A DNA stretch of 64,000 nt from Oscillospiraceae bacterium (GCA_022800935.1 JAAWRH010000016.1:1-64000), one strand, 5' to 3'. Shown: positions 7,795-16,488, numbered from the stretch's first letter. Translations and numbers: made by a program. The notes: generated by a model from the sequence alone, not told the origin.

Positions 7795-9057
7795 TTAACC
7801 CTCAAACGCTTCCTCACAAACCTGGTCCAGTGAGAAGATATCCCCCTCCCGCTTCTCCCTGTGCATCCATCTGCCCCTGGTGAAATCGGGAACCTCCACC
7901 GGCGCGGAGCCCATGGCAATGGACTGCTCGCTCAGACAGGTGACAGCCATCCAGCTTGCTGCGTCGTATACGTCGATGGGGAAGGGCTTGTTCTCCTGTA
8001 TCGACTGGATAAACGCCCGGAATACCAGGTAATCCATTCCCCCATGGCCGCCGGTAATCCCCGATTCCTGGAATTCCTTCCACAGGGGATGGATAAATTC
8101 CTCCATATACGCCTTGTCCGGTTCAAAGACATGATCGCCCTTCTCGTTGGGCTTGGTCCTGTCTTCCAGGTAGATGCCCCGGTTGTCCTCCTCCCAGAGC
8201 CCTTTTACCCCCTGTAGATAACCGCCCCGCGAATAGGGCCTGGGCAGGGAACAGTCGTGGGTCAGCACAATGGACTCCCCGTTGGCACATTTGATCATGG
8301 TAGTCACCACATCCCCCTGGCGGAACTTGGCCTTAACAAGGGGGGAATCGGGGCGGTTTTTCTTCATCCACTCGTGTTCGCCAAGCGCCTTGGTGGACAT
8401 GGAAACCAGGGTGAGCATCCGGTTGCCGTGGTTCAGGTTCAGGTACTTGGCAATGGGCCCCAGCTCGTGGGTGGGGTACAGCTCCCCGTCGCGGTTGAGG
8501 AAGTTGTCCTGGCGGTAGTGGCGCTTGATATCTCCATTGCCGATTTCCTCCCGCAGGTCGTGCTGGTATCCGCCCCGGCAGTGGACCAGCTCCCCGAACA
8601 TGCCCTTCTTGATCATGTTGAGCAGCGTCATCTCCACCTGGCCATAGCAGCAGTTTTCCAGCAGCATCACCGGGATGCCGGTCTTCTCGCTGGTACGGAC
8701 CAGCTGCCAGCACTCCTCCACCGAGGTGGCCCCACCCACCTCCATGGCCGGGATAATCCCGTGCTCCATGGCGTCCACGGCAATGGTGATGTGGGTGGTC
8801 CAGTCGGTCATGATGACCACCGCCTCAATATCGGCGCGGGAGGTCACTTCCCGGTAATCCAGGCAGGCGTCCGGGGTGTTGCCCTTGGCCTTGGTTACAT
8901 GCTCTTGGGCCTCCTTCACCCGGTCCTCGTACACATCGCAGACCGCCAACACCTCCACGTCCGGCATAGCCAGCAGCAGGTCCAGCTGGGGCAGGCCCCT
9001 ATGCCCTACGCCGATCATTCCCAGGCGCACCGTGCGCCCAACAGCTCCGAGTTTCAT
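7795..9057 (-). CDS. GH109-type NAD-dependent glycosidase (alpha-N-acetylgalactosaminidase-like)
   Basis: About 420 residues from ATG 9057, after AGAAGG at good spacing. A Rossmann NAD-binding start (MIGVGHRG, Gly 16/18/21) is followed by the Gfo/Idh/MocA C-terminal domain. GH109 hallmarks are seen: VGGATSVEECWQL, MLLENCCYGQ, and GGHGGMDYLVF followed by IDVYDAASW. GH109 enzymes hold NAD and cleave the glycosidic bond by transient oxidation at C3 with elimination and addition. Known members act on alpha-GalNAc. No signal peptide is visible, so it would work on imported oligosaccharides. It is the last gene of the leftward sugar locus. Family membership is firm; the exact substrate is not. Confidence 0.8.
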   Translation of the reverse strand: MKLGAVGRTVRLGMIGVGHRGLPQLDLLLAMPDVEVLAVCDVYEDRVKEAQEHVTKAKGNTPDACLDYREVTSRADIEAVVIMTDWTTHITIAVDAMEHGIIPAMEVGGATSVEECWQLVRTSEKTGIPVMLLENCCYGQVEMTLLNMIKKGMFGELVHCRGGYQHDLREEIGNGDIKRHYRQDNFLNRDGELYPTHELGPIAKYLNLNHGNRMLTLVSMSTKALGEHEWMKKNRPDSPLVKAKFRQGDVVTTMIKCANGESIVLTHDCSLPRPYSRGGYLQGVKGLWEEDNRGIYLEDRTKPNEKGDHVFEPDKAYMEEFIHPLWKEFQESGITGGHGGMDYLVFRAFIQSIQENKPFPIDVYDAASWMAVTCLSEQSIAMGSAPVEVPDFTRGRWMHREKREGDIFSLDQVCEEAFEG

Positions 9058-9094
9058 GTAAATACCTTCTTTCTCGCCCGCGCTTCCGGCAGGC

Positions 9095-9976
9095 TTAAAT
9101 TTCAATCAGCACAATGCTGGCAACCGCCATAACCATGCCCACAATCTGGTCCTTCCGGGGCCGCTCGTGGAACAGAATCAGCGAATAGAGGATGGAGAGC
9201 ACCAGCCCGCTGCCGTTGTTGATGGTGTAGAGGATGCTGGACTCCATCTGGGGCAGGATGTACATCAGCAGGTTGACCGCTGCTGTGGCGGATATCCCGC
9301 AGACCAGCAGGGAGAGGGCGGCCCTTTTGCCCATGTGAAAGCCCTCCGCCAGCTTTTTCCCCCGCTTCCGTGCGATTTCCACCGCCGCCGCAGTGACAGC
9401 CGACAGGGCAAACAGGATGGTGAGCATCTCCGCCCGTTCCGCCCCCTTCATCACCTCCGCCTGGAGGGTCATGATAACCCCGTACAGGCCGTTGGCGATA
9501 AACAGCAGGATACACCAGATGTAATAGGCCCCGGTGTTCCCCTTAAAGGAGATTCCCTTTAGGTTCATCACCACCAGGGAGGCCAGCATCAGAATCACGG
9601 CGAATATCTGTAGGCCGGTGAGCTGTTCGTCGAGGAACACGGTCCCCACCAGGGCCGGGCCAAGGATGCCGCCGTACATGCAGAAGATCATCATAAAGGC
9701 ATAGGAGCCCCGGCTGCCCGCCTCTATCATTGAGTTGTTGTAGAGGAACAGAACCGCCGCGTTAAGCAGCCCAAACAGCCAGGTCTGCCAGGAAGGCCGG
9801 AAGGAAAATCCGTTGGCCGCCAGGGAGGTAAAGGCGATAAACAGCCCATAACACACTGAAAAGACCGCCGTGGACTCCGTCTTGTCCGGCCCCGCATAGT
9901 TGGCGGCGTAAATCCGGGTAAAAAGGGACTGGAAGGAATAGAGGAAAGCCATGACGAACAGCAGAAAAATCAGCAT
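9095..9976 (-). CDS. DMT-superfamily (EamA-type) transporter
   Basis: A 293-residue membrane protein with about ten hydrophobic helices in two repeats of five, as in drug/metabolite transporters. The second repeat starts near residue 145. There is no signal peptide or soluble domain. It overlaps the upstream oxidoreductase gene by 7 bp and is followed by the GH109 gene, so it belongs to the sugar locus. It may export a by-product or import a small sugar or acid; the substrate cannot be predicted. Confidence 0.8.
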   Translation of the reverse strand: MLIFLLFVMAFLYSFQSLFTRIYAANYAGPDKTESTAVFSVCYGLFIAFTSLAANGFSFRPSWQTWLFGLLNAAVLFLYNNSMIEAGSRGSYAFMMIFCMYGGILGPALVGTVFLDEQLTGLQIFAVILMLASLVVMNLKGISFKGNTGAYYIWCILLFIANGLYGVIMTLQAEVMKGAERAEMLTILFALSAVTAAAVEIARKRGKKLAEGFHMGKRAALSLLVCGISATAAVNLLMYILPQMESSILYTINNGSGLVLSILYSLILFHERPRKDQIVGMVMAVASIVLIEI

Positions 9977-11109
9977 CTTCCCTCACCCTTATCTAATCCT
10001 GCCGCCTTCCCATCCCATTTGGGGAGCTCCCGGCTTGCCCAGCACCGGAACAGCTCCTTCGCCAATCCTGGGACCCAGCGGAGGCCATCGGTCTCTGTGA
10101 TCCAGCTTTCCGGGAAGGGGGTGGATTCCGGCTGGATTTTGCGCAGCTTCTCCAGGGCATCGATGTGCCAGGAAGCCATTTCCCCGGTACAGAAGATGGG
10201 GGTATCCTCCCGGATGGCGTCCACCATGTTCCACAGGTTTTCGCCATAGTCCTGGTAGACGACGCCGTAGTCCTTCACCTGACCGTCGGTGAACTCCGCA
10301 GTCAGGCTGGTTCCCCTTGTCCCCGCCCCACCGAAGCGGATCACCGCCTTTTCATAGGTGTATTCAAACATTGGGTCCTGCTGCTCCCCCCGGTCCACCG
10401 CATGGGAGACCGCGATAAACAGCTCCGCCCCGTTTTCGGATTTTCCCTTCATCACCGCGGTGTCAAAGGTTTCGATGGGGTTCGCCCGGTAGGTGGCGCA
10501 TTCCAGGGAAGAAACCGGCGCGCCGCACACATAGAGCATATTCATCAGGTAATGGGCGGTGGCGTTGCTCAGCACATTGTCGAAGATGGGCCTGCCCTGG
10601 GCGTCAAATTTCTTCCCGGCCCAGCCGCTCCCCCGATGGTAGTAGGTGCAATCCCTGGGCCACAGCACCATGGCCTTCAGGGAGACCGGTTTGCCGAACA
10701 CCCCGGCGTCCACGTCCGCCTTCATGGCCCGGACCACCGGGTCATAGCAGAGCTGGAACCCCACCGAGAGCTTCTTCCCCGCCCTGTCGCGGGCCTCCAG
10801 CATCCGCCGGACCTCCTCCATGGTGGCGGCGATGGGCTTCTCCGATACCACATGACAGCCGTGTTCAAATGCCTCAATCGCCTGTTCCGCGTGGAACTGT
10901 ATCGGCGTCCCCAGTATCACGATATCCGGTCTGTGCTCCCGGTACAGTTCCTCGGAGCTGCCATACACCGGGCACAAACCGCACTCCTTGACAAAGGGGT
11001 CCACCGCACCCACCAGGCGCAGCTTTTCCCGTTTGGGCTGCTTCATCACGTGGAGATAGTTGGCCGCAAAGCCGCCCACCCCAAAGAGGGCTATCTTGAG
11101 TTCCTCCAT
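9970..11109 (-). CDS. Gfo/Idh/MocA-family oxidoreductase (third of the locus)
   Basis: A 379-residue NAD(P)-dependent sugar oxidoreductase with a Rossmann start (IALFGVGGFAANYL) and the EKP motif (VVSEKPIAAT), whose Lys is usually catalytic. The C-terminal alpha/beta domain follows. It differs clearly from the two duplicated paralogues at 13.9-16.5 kb and from the GH109 protein. Such enzymes oxidise or reduce sugar hydroxyls, often at C3. Its start is 29 bp from the upstream kinase stop, and it overlaps the DMT gene. Substrate unknown. Confidence 0.85.
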   Translation of the reverse strand: MEELKIALFGVGGFAANYLHVMKQPKREKLRLVGAVDPFVKECGLCPVYGSSEELYREHRPDIVILGTPIQFHAEQAIEAFEHGCHVVSEKPIAATMEEVRRMLEARDRAGKKLSVGFQLCYDPVVRAMKADVDAGVFGKPVSLKAMVLWPRDCTYYHRGSGWAGKKFDAQGRPIFDNVLSNATAHYLMNMLYVCGAPVSSLECATYRANPIETFDTAVMKGKSENGAELFIAVSHAVDRGEQQDPMFEYTYEKAVIRFGGAGTRGTSLTAEFTDGQVKDYGVVYQDYGENLWNMVDAIREDTPIFCTGEMASWHIDALEKLRKIQPESTPFPESWITETDGLRWVPGLAKELFRCWASRELPKWDGKAAGLDKGEGRC

Positions 11110-11138
11110 GTCCTATCCATTCCTCCTGCCAATCAAAG

Positions 11139-11699
11139 TCACTTCATCTGCTCCCGGGCCCAGGCTTCCACCACCGAGGCGGGCTTTGAAAAGTCCGAAG
11201 CCCCGCTGAACACAAGGTCTGCCTTTCGCCTGGTGGGGAGAAAATACCGCTCCTCTCCGAACTTGGCGGACTCCAGGTAATAGTCCGCCACCTCCTCCAT
11301 GGGGACGCCCCACATCTTCATGTTGCGCTTGATTCTGCGGTACATCCGCTCGTCCGAGTCCAGGTCGATGAAGATTTTCAGGTCCATCATCTCCACCAGC
11401 TCCGGGAAATACAGGACGCTTAATCCCTCCACAATCACCACCTGGGATTCGTCACCCTCCTGGCGGCTCTGCCGGACGGCCTCTATCACCTTCTCCAAGT
11501 CGATGGACTCCGGGGAGTTCCAGTCCTCGTACTCCCTGCCGGAGGAGGGGGAAATCATTTTGGGGAGGGGCCGCCGGAAAAATCCGTCGGTGGAAATCAT
11601 CACCGTCTTTACCGGGTTCAGCCGCTCCGCCAATATTTTGGCAAAGGTAGATTTTCCGCTGCCGGAGCCTCCGGCAATGCCGATGGTCAAATGGCTCAT
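11139..11699 (-). CDS. Uridine kinase / phosphoribulokinase-like small kinase
   Basis: A 186-residue P-loop kinase from ATG 11699 (GGGGG about 9 bases upstream), with Walker A GGSGSGKS at residues 10-17. MISTDGFFRR follows, as in uridine and pantothenate kinases, then VVIVEGLSVL with D/E metal ligands and a lid with RRIKRNMK. The family phosphorylates nucleosides, ribulose-phosphate, pantothenate or sugars. Placed in a sugar locus between a LarA racemase and an oxidoreductase, it more likely phosphorylates a sugar or sugar-acid intermediate than uridine. That is inference from context. Confidence 0.7.
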   Translation of the reverse strand: MSHLTIGIAGGSGSGKSTFAKILAERLNPVKTVMISTDGFFRRPLPKMISPSSGREYEDWNSPESIDLEKVIEAVRQSRQEGDESQVVIVEGLSVLYFPELVEMMDLKIFIDLDSDERMYRRIKRNMKMWGVPMEEVADYYLESAKFGEERYFLPTRRKADLVFSGASDFSKPASVVEAWAREQMK

Positions 11700-11712
11700 T
11701 CTGTCTTCCCCC

Positions 11713-12996
11713 TTAATCCACAGGTTTTTGGACAATCACGCCCACGCCGTCGGGGATCACCGTGACCGAAGCCGAAGCATTCCTCAGCATAGTATCTGCT
11801 TTCTTTATAGCGGCGTTGACGTCTTCCGCCCAGCCCATGTGCATGGCTTCAATCAGCTCTTTGTTTTCCGGCCCGGTGACAAATATCACCGAAGCCTTTT
11901 CCATCACCCTGGCCAGAATCTGGGCCTGCCACTGGTCCATCAGGGTGTTGTCCGCCGGGATGTTCTCAATGTCGCGGGTGACCTCCTGCGGGTTCTCCCG
12001 GTCGGCGAACCAGTGGAAGAAATCCTTCCCCCCGTGTCCGTCCCCCAGGGCCGCGCAGATGACAATCACCCCGCCCTCCCGGACGCAGACCTCCGCCGCG
12101 GTAAGTCCCTTCACCGACTGGTACACATTCTGGTCCAGGGGATACCCCCCGTTGGAGGTTACGGCGATGTCCGCCCCCACGCCGGGGACCTGGGTCATCT
12201 CCAGACACATCTGGCAGCCCTTTTCATGGGCCTTGACGCTGTCCCCGGCCACGGCGGCCACAATCCGCTTGTCCTCGTCCAGCAGGACGTTTAGGATAAA
12301 GGCCAGCCCCGCCTGTTCGGCGGCAAAGGCCATATCCCGGTGGATGGGGTTGCCCTCCAGGATGCCCTGCCTTGCCAGGGGGTCCTGGATAAACCCGGCG
12401 TTGTGGTTATACAGCACCGTCCTTTTCCCCGCTGCGCCGGGGAGGATGCTCTTTCTCCCGCCGGAAAAGCCCGCGAAGAAGTGGGGCTCGATGAATCCCT
12501 CGGATACCACCAGGTCCGCCTCCTTCACCAGCCGGTTGAGCCAAAGCTCCCCGCCGGAGGGAAGGGTCCCGAACAGCACCATATTTTCATCGTCCTTGGC
12601 GTTGTGGATGACAAACCGCTCCTTCTCCACCGTCTCCGCCCCAAACTTGGCGCGCATCTCCTCCATGGTGGGGGGACGGTGCATCCCGGTGGCGATGAGT
12701 ATGGTGATATCCGCCGCCGGATTCCCCGCCCGGATTTCCGCCAGATACAGCGGCAGGGTGATATGGCTGGGCAGCGGCCTGGTGTGGTCGCTGGTAATCA
12801 CCAGGATTTTTTCCTTATCCTTTGCCAGCTCCCCCAGGCGGAGGCTCCCGATGGGATGTTCTAGGGCGTCCCGGACAATCTGCTCCTGGGTGCGGCTTTC
12901 CGCCTCCGGCTTCCGGGGGGAGATCACCGCCCGGACCCGGTCCTCCGATATTTCCAGGGTTTGCTTTGTTTTGCCGTAGGGAATTTCAATCTTCAA
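11713..12996 (-). CDS. larA: LarA-family nickel-dependent 2-hydroxyacid racemase/epimerase
   Basis: About 427 residues from TTG 12996, nine bases after AGGGGGAC. Every key residue of Lactiplantibacillus LarA can be placed with a constant offset of two: D70 and R73 (SDHTRP), H106 (GMHRPPT), H172 (EPHFFAGFSGG), K182 (GGRKS; carries the nickel-pincer cofactor) and H198 (YNHN). The enzyme should therefore bind nickel pincer nucleotide and interconvert stereoisomers by hydride transfer. Homologues outside lactate racemases act on other 2-hydroxyacids and on sugar acids such as gluconate. The sugar-locus setting favours a sugar acid here. Cofactor genes larB, larC and larE are not in the window. 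Confidence 0.85.
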   Translation of the reverse strand: MKIEIPYGKTKQTLEISEDRVRAVISPRKPEAESRTQEQIVRDALEHPIGSLRLGELAKDKEKILVITSDHTRPLPSHITLPLYLAEIRAGNPAADITILIATGMHRPPTMEEMRAKFGAETVEKERFVIHNAKDDENMVLFGTLPSGGELWLNRLVKEADLVVSEGFIEPHFFAGFSGGRKSILPGAAGKRTVLYNHNAGFIQDPLARQGILEGNPIHRDMAFAAEQAGLAFILNVLLDEDKRIVAAVAGDSVKAHEKGCQMCLEMTQVPGVGADIAVTSNGGYPLDQNVYQSVKGLTAAEVCVREGGVIVICAALGDGHGGKDFFHWFADRENPQEVTRDIENIPADNTLMDQWQAQILARVMEKASVIFVTGPENKELIEAMHMGWAEDVNAAIKKADTMLRNASASVTVIPDGVGVIVQKPVD

Positions 12997-13111
12997 CGTT
13001 TCAGTCCCCCTATCCTTTAAAAGGACGGACCGGTTCCACCACACAAGCGTGTTCATACATATTACCATCAATGAACAGTACCTGCATAGTCAAATCGGTC
13101 CGCCCCTTGGA

Positions 13112-13135
13112 GGAGCGCGCCGCCCGGCGCGCTCC
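13112..13135 (-). repeat. Very stable hairpin in the nagB-larA spacer
   Basis: GGAGCGCGCCG (13112-13122) and CGGCGCGCTCC (13125-13135) are exact complements and lie in the 164-bp gap between two genes of the same operon. A further inverted repeat, TGTTCAT with ATGAACA (13051-13078), is in the same gap. No T-run follows, so a role in mRNA stability or partial polarity is more likely than full termination. Confidence 0.55.
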
Positions 13136-13160
13136 CATATCTTTATTCAGCAATCGGCAA

Positions 13161-13925
13161 TTAGCGGTAATCCTCGCACACGGTTTCGCCCTTGAGGGTG
13201 ACAATCTCCTTGGCGTCGGCGTAGGAATTGGCATCCACAAACAGCTGGAAGCTGTCGTGGGTCTTGAGCATGGTGCCGGGAACCTTATTGGTCAGCTCAT
13301 TCGCCAGGGTCTGGGCGACCGCCCAGGACTTCTCGGCATGGGGAACAGCGGAGATGATATGCTTGCACTGCATAATCTGCCACACGCTCATGCTGACTGC
13401 CTGCTTGGGCACGTCGTCGATGGTGGCGAACCATCCCTCGCCCACCTGCTGGTTGCGGCAGGCGGTGTCCAGGTTGACAATCAGGTAGGAGACCTTGGTC
13501 TCAAAGTCCGCGGGCGGGTCGTTGAAGGCAATATGGGCGTTGCGGCCGATGCCGATCAATCCCACGTCGATGGGGGCCTTCTTAATCTCCTCGGTCAGCT
13601 TGGCGATACCCTCCTGGGTGCCGTCCACAAAGTGGGTCATTTTCACGCCGGTGGGGGCCACAAACCGCTCCTTTAAGTACTTGCGGAAGCTGGCGGGATG
13701 GGTTTCCGGCAGGTCCACATACTCGTCTAGGTGGAACATCTCCACCTTGCTCCAATCGATGTCCTCCTTCACCAGGTGCTCCAGGGTCTCAAACTGGGAA
13801 GCGCCGGTGGAAAGAATGATTCTGGCCACGCCCTTTTCGGCAATGGCGGCCTTGATGATTTCAGCGGAGGCCTTGGCGGCCCTCATGCCCAGCTCGCCGG
13901 CGGTTTTGGAAATGACTATTTTCAT
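13161..13925 (-). CDS. NagB-like glucosamine-6-phosphate deaminase/isomerase homologue
   Basis: A 254-residue member of the NagB/6-phosphogluconolactonase fold. HLDEYVDLPETHPASF matches the NagB D72 region (D67 here) and IGIGRNAHIAFNDPP matches the second active-site loop. In E. coli NagB that loop contains D141, H143 and E148. Here the residues are N129, H131 and D136, so the aspartate that helps to open the ring is replaced. NagB normally converts glucosamine-6-phosphate to fructose-6-phosphate and ammonia. The changed loop suggests another phosphorylated or free amino sugar, or an isomerase. It stands between the duplicated oxidoreductases and larA. Confidence 0.75.
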   Translation of the reverse strand: MKIVISKTAGELGMRAAKASAEIIKAAIAEKGVARIILSTGASQFETLEHLVKEDIDWSKVEMFHLDEYVDLPETHPASFRKYLKERFVAPTGVKMTHFVDGTQEGIAKLTEEIKKAPIDVGLIGIGRNAHIAFNDPPADFETKVSYLIVNLDTACRNQQVGEGWFATIDDVPKQAVSMSVWQIMQCKHIISAVPHAEKSWAVAQTLANELTNKVPGTMLKTHDSFQLFVDANSYADAKEIVTLKGETVCEDYR

Positions 13926-13958
13926 GATAATTTCTCTCCTTTTTATCTAACGGTTTGT

Positions 13959-15194
13959 TTACTTCATCTCAGGGTAGAACTCTCCCAGGAACTCCTTCAG
14001 GTACACTGCCCGGTCCTCGGCCATGGATTTGTTAGCCGCAATGCCTATCCCTATGGACATGGCCCCGGCCCTGGTGTCCGCCATCTGGTGCAGCGGATCG
14101 GAGGTATAACCCCGGAACAGGTGGTCCCGCAGGGCCGGGTCCGCGCCGCCGTGGCCGCCCGCAGTGGGTTTCACATGGCTGCGGTCGTAGTTGACGCACT
14201 CGCCCTCCCGGTTGTAGAACTTGATGGTCTCCACGTTAAAGGCGTTGTCCGCCTCCAGTCGCCCGTTTTTGCCGTTGATGACAATCTTCATGCACTCATA
14301 GGGGGAGTGGGCGGTCAGGGAGTAACTCATCACCGCGCCCTTGGCGTACTTGACGCTCACCGAAACGCTGTCCTCGATGTCAATCACATCGGAGAACAGG
14401 CAGCGGTCCCGCAGATACCCGTCCACGTCCTCGCAGTCCTGGTATAGTTTTTTCAGCGAAATGCCGTTTTCCTCACTGTCAATGTTCATATAGAACTCAC
14501 AGGTTTTCTTATAGGGGCAGGTCAGGCAGCGCTCGCCATGCTCCCTTTTGGCGCCGTCGCCGTAAAACCGGCGGGTACCAAAAGCGTTTACCTTTACGGG
14601 CTCGTCGTCAATCAGCCAGTTTGCCAGGTCAAAGTGGTGGGTAGATTTGTGAATGAGCAGAGAACCGGAGTTCTCCCGGATAGAGTGCCAGCGCCGGAAG
14701 TAATCCGCGCCGTGGGAGGTGTCCAGCAGCCACTCAAAGTGAACGCTGAGAATATCCCCCAGCATTCCGCTGGAAATCAGCTCCTTTAGCTTTACATAGA
14801 AATTCATGAACCGCAGGTTAAAGGTAACGGTTACCTTGTGACCGGTTCTCTTTTCTGCCTCCAGGATATTGGCGCACATTTCAGCGGTGGTGGTCATGGG
14901 CTTCTCGGTGATGACGTCGCAGCCGAACTCCAGCGCCTTGATGATGTACTTTTCATGCATACTGTCCTTGGTGGTTACGATAACCACATCGGGCTTGTGG
15001 TCCTGAAGCATCTGATCAAAATCGGTGTAAGCGGGAATCACCTTACCCACATGCTCCGAAGCGAACCTGGCGCGCTTCAGGTTCAGGTCACAGACCGCGG
15101 CCAGCTCGGCACAATCGCCGTACTCCTTTACCAGCGGCTCAATGTAGGAACCCAAGCCCCGGAAGCCCGTGCCCACCAGCACATACTTTTTCAT
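13959..15194 (-). CDS. Gfo/Idh/MocA-family oxidoreductase, duplicate B
   Basis: A 411-residue oxidoreductase with Rossmann motif VGTGFRG (Gly 8/10/13), EKP motif (VITEKPMTT) and the substrate-side HHFDLANWLI. A Cys cluster, GERCLTCPYKKTCEFY, lies near residues 220-235, with further Cys in DCEDVDGYLRDRC. This could bind zinc or an Fe-S centre and is unusual for the family. It is highly similar over its full length to the gene just upstream (15223-16455), a recent tandem duplication. The family oxidises or reduces sugar hydroxyls with NAD(P). It is followed 33 bp later by the NagB-like gene. Confidence 0.85.
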   Translation of the reverse strand: MKKYVLVGTGFRGLGSYIEPLVKEYGDCAELAAVCDLNLKRARFASEHVGKVIPAYTDFDQMLQDHKPDVVIVTTKDSMHEKYIIKALEFGCDVITEKPMTTTAEMCANILEAEKRTGHKVTVTFNLRFMNFYVKLKELISSGMLGDILSVHFEWLLDTSHGADYFRRWHSIRENSGSLLIHKSTHHFDLANWLIDDEPVKVNAFGTRRFYGDGAKREHGERCLTCPYKKTCEFYMNIDSEENGISLKKLYQDCEDVDGYLRDRCLFSDVIDIEDSVSVSVKYAKGAVMSYSLTAHSPYECMKIVINGKNGRLEADNAFNVETIKFYNREGECVNYDRSHVKPTAGGHGGADPALRDHLFRGYTSDPLHQMADTRAGAMSIGIGIAANKSMAEDRAVYLKEFLGEFYPEMK

Positions 15195-15222
15195 GTCGTT
15201 TCATCCTTTCTGTCCCGGCGGA

Positions 15223-16455
15223 TTAAAACTGATTCATCTCCGGGTAAAAATCCCCCAAAAACTCCTTCAGGTACACCGCCCGGTCCTCTGCCATGGACTT
15301 GTTGGCCGCGATACCTATCCCTATGGACATGGCCCCCGCCCTGGTGTCCGCCATCTGGCCCAGGGGGTCCTCGGTGTAGCCCCGGAACAGATTGTCCCTT
15401 AACGCCGGGTCCGCCCCGCCGTGTCCGCCGGGCAGCGGCTTCACATGGCTCCGGTCATAGACAATGCACTCGCCTTCCCGGTTATACACCTTGACATGCT
15501 CCCCGCCAAAGGCCGTGTCCGCCTCCAGCCGCCCCTTGGTCCCATTGATCACCAGCTTCATGCACTCATACGGGGAATGGGCGGTCAGGGAGTAGCTCAT
15601 CACCGCCCCCTTGGCGTACTTGACGTTGACCGAAACGCTGTCCTCAATGTCAATTTCATCTGAGAACACGCACCGGTCCCGGATGTACCCGTCCTCGCTT
15701 TCGCAGTCCAGGAACATCTTCTTCATCTCGCCACGGTCCTCGGTCTCTATGTTCATGTAGAATTCGCAGGTTTTCTTATAGGGACAGGTTAGGCACCGCT
15801 CGCCCCGCTCCTCCCTGGTGTGGCCGTAGAACCGCCGGGTCCCAAAGGCGTTTACCTTCACCGGTTCGTCCTCAATCAGCCAGTTGAGCAGATCAAAGTG
15901 ATGGGTGGATTTATGTATCAGCAGCGACCCGGAGCAGGCGCGGATGGAGTGCCACCTGCGGAAGTAGGACGCCCCGTGGCTGGTGTCCAGCAGCCATTCG
16001 TAGTGGACGCTGAGCACATCCCCCACAACCCCCTCCCGCATCAGCTCCTTGAGCTTGACGCAGAAGTTCATAAACCGCATGTTGAAGGTGACAGTCACCT
16101 TGTGGCCAGTGCGTTTTTCCGCCTCCAGGATTTCGGCGCACATCTTTTCGTCGGTGGTCATGGGCTTTTCGCTGATGACGTCACAGCCGAACTCCAGCGC
16201 CTTAATCGTATATTCCGCGTGGGCGCAGTCCTTGCAGGTGACAATCACCACATCCGGCTTATGATCCTGGAGCATCTGGTCAAAGTCTGTGTAAGCGGGG
16301 ATATTCCCCAGGCAGCTAGCCGCGTATTTGGCCCGCTTGCCGTTGATGTCGCAGACCGCAACCAATTCCGCGCAGTCCTTGTAGTTTTCCACCAGCGGCC
16401 TGCCGTAGGAGTCCAGCCCCCGGCCCCCGGTGCCGACAATCACATACTTTTTCAA
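15223..16455 (-). CDS. Gfo/Idh/MocA-family oxidoreductase, duplicate A
   Basis: A 410-residue paralogue of the next gene, with the same motifs: VGTGGRG, ISEKPMTT, HHFDLLNWLI, the Cys-rich stretch RCLTCPYKKTC, and the C-terminal GGHGGADPALRDNLFRGY followed by AGAMSIGIGIAANKSM. Differences concentrate in the first 60 residues (nucleotide-binding half) and around 235-255. The two copies may thus differ in cofactor or work as a heteromer. It lies 33 bp from the serine hydrolase gene in the same operon. Confidence 0.85.
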   Translation of the reverse strand: MKKYVIVGTGGRGLDSYGRPLVENYKDCAELVAVCDINGKRAKYAASCLGNIPAYTDFDQMLQDHKPDVVIVTCKDCAHAEYTIKALEFGCDVISEKPMTTDEKMCAEILEAEKRTGHKVTVTFNMRFMNFCVKLKELMREGVVGDVLSVHYEWLLDTSHGASYFRRWHSIRACSGSLLIHKSTHHFDLLNWLIEDEPVKVNAFGTRRFYGHTREERGERCLTCPYKKTCEFYMNIETEDRGEMKKMFLDCESEDGYIRDRCVFSDEIDIEDSVSVNVKYAKGAVMSYSLTAHSPYECMKLVINGTKGRLEADTAFGGEHVKVYNREGECIVYDRSHVKPLPGGHGGADPALRDNLFRGYTEDPLGQMADTRAGAMSIGIGIAANKSMAEDRAVYLKEFLGDFYPEMNQF

Positions 16456-16488
16456 GTCGATCTCTCCTTTCTGGAGAAGTTACGTTTA

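Noticed and set aside
13010-13240. Frame over the end of the NagB-like gene and the spacer, ending in a possible leader peptide
   Set aside because: Mostly a shadow of the NagB-like gene. The short spacer part has no ribosome site.
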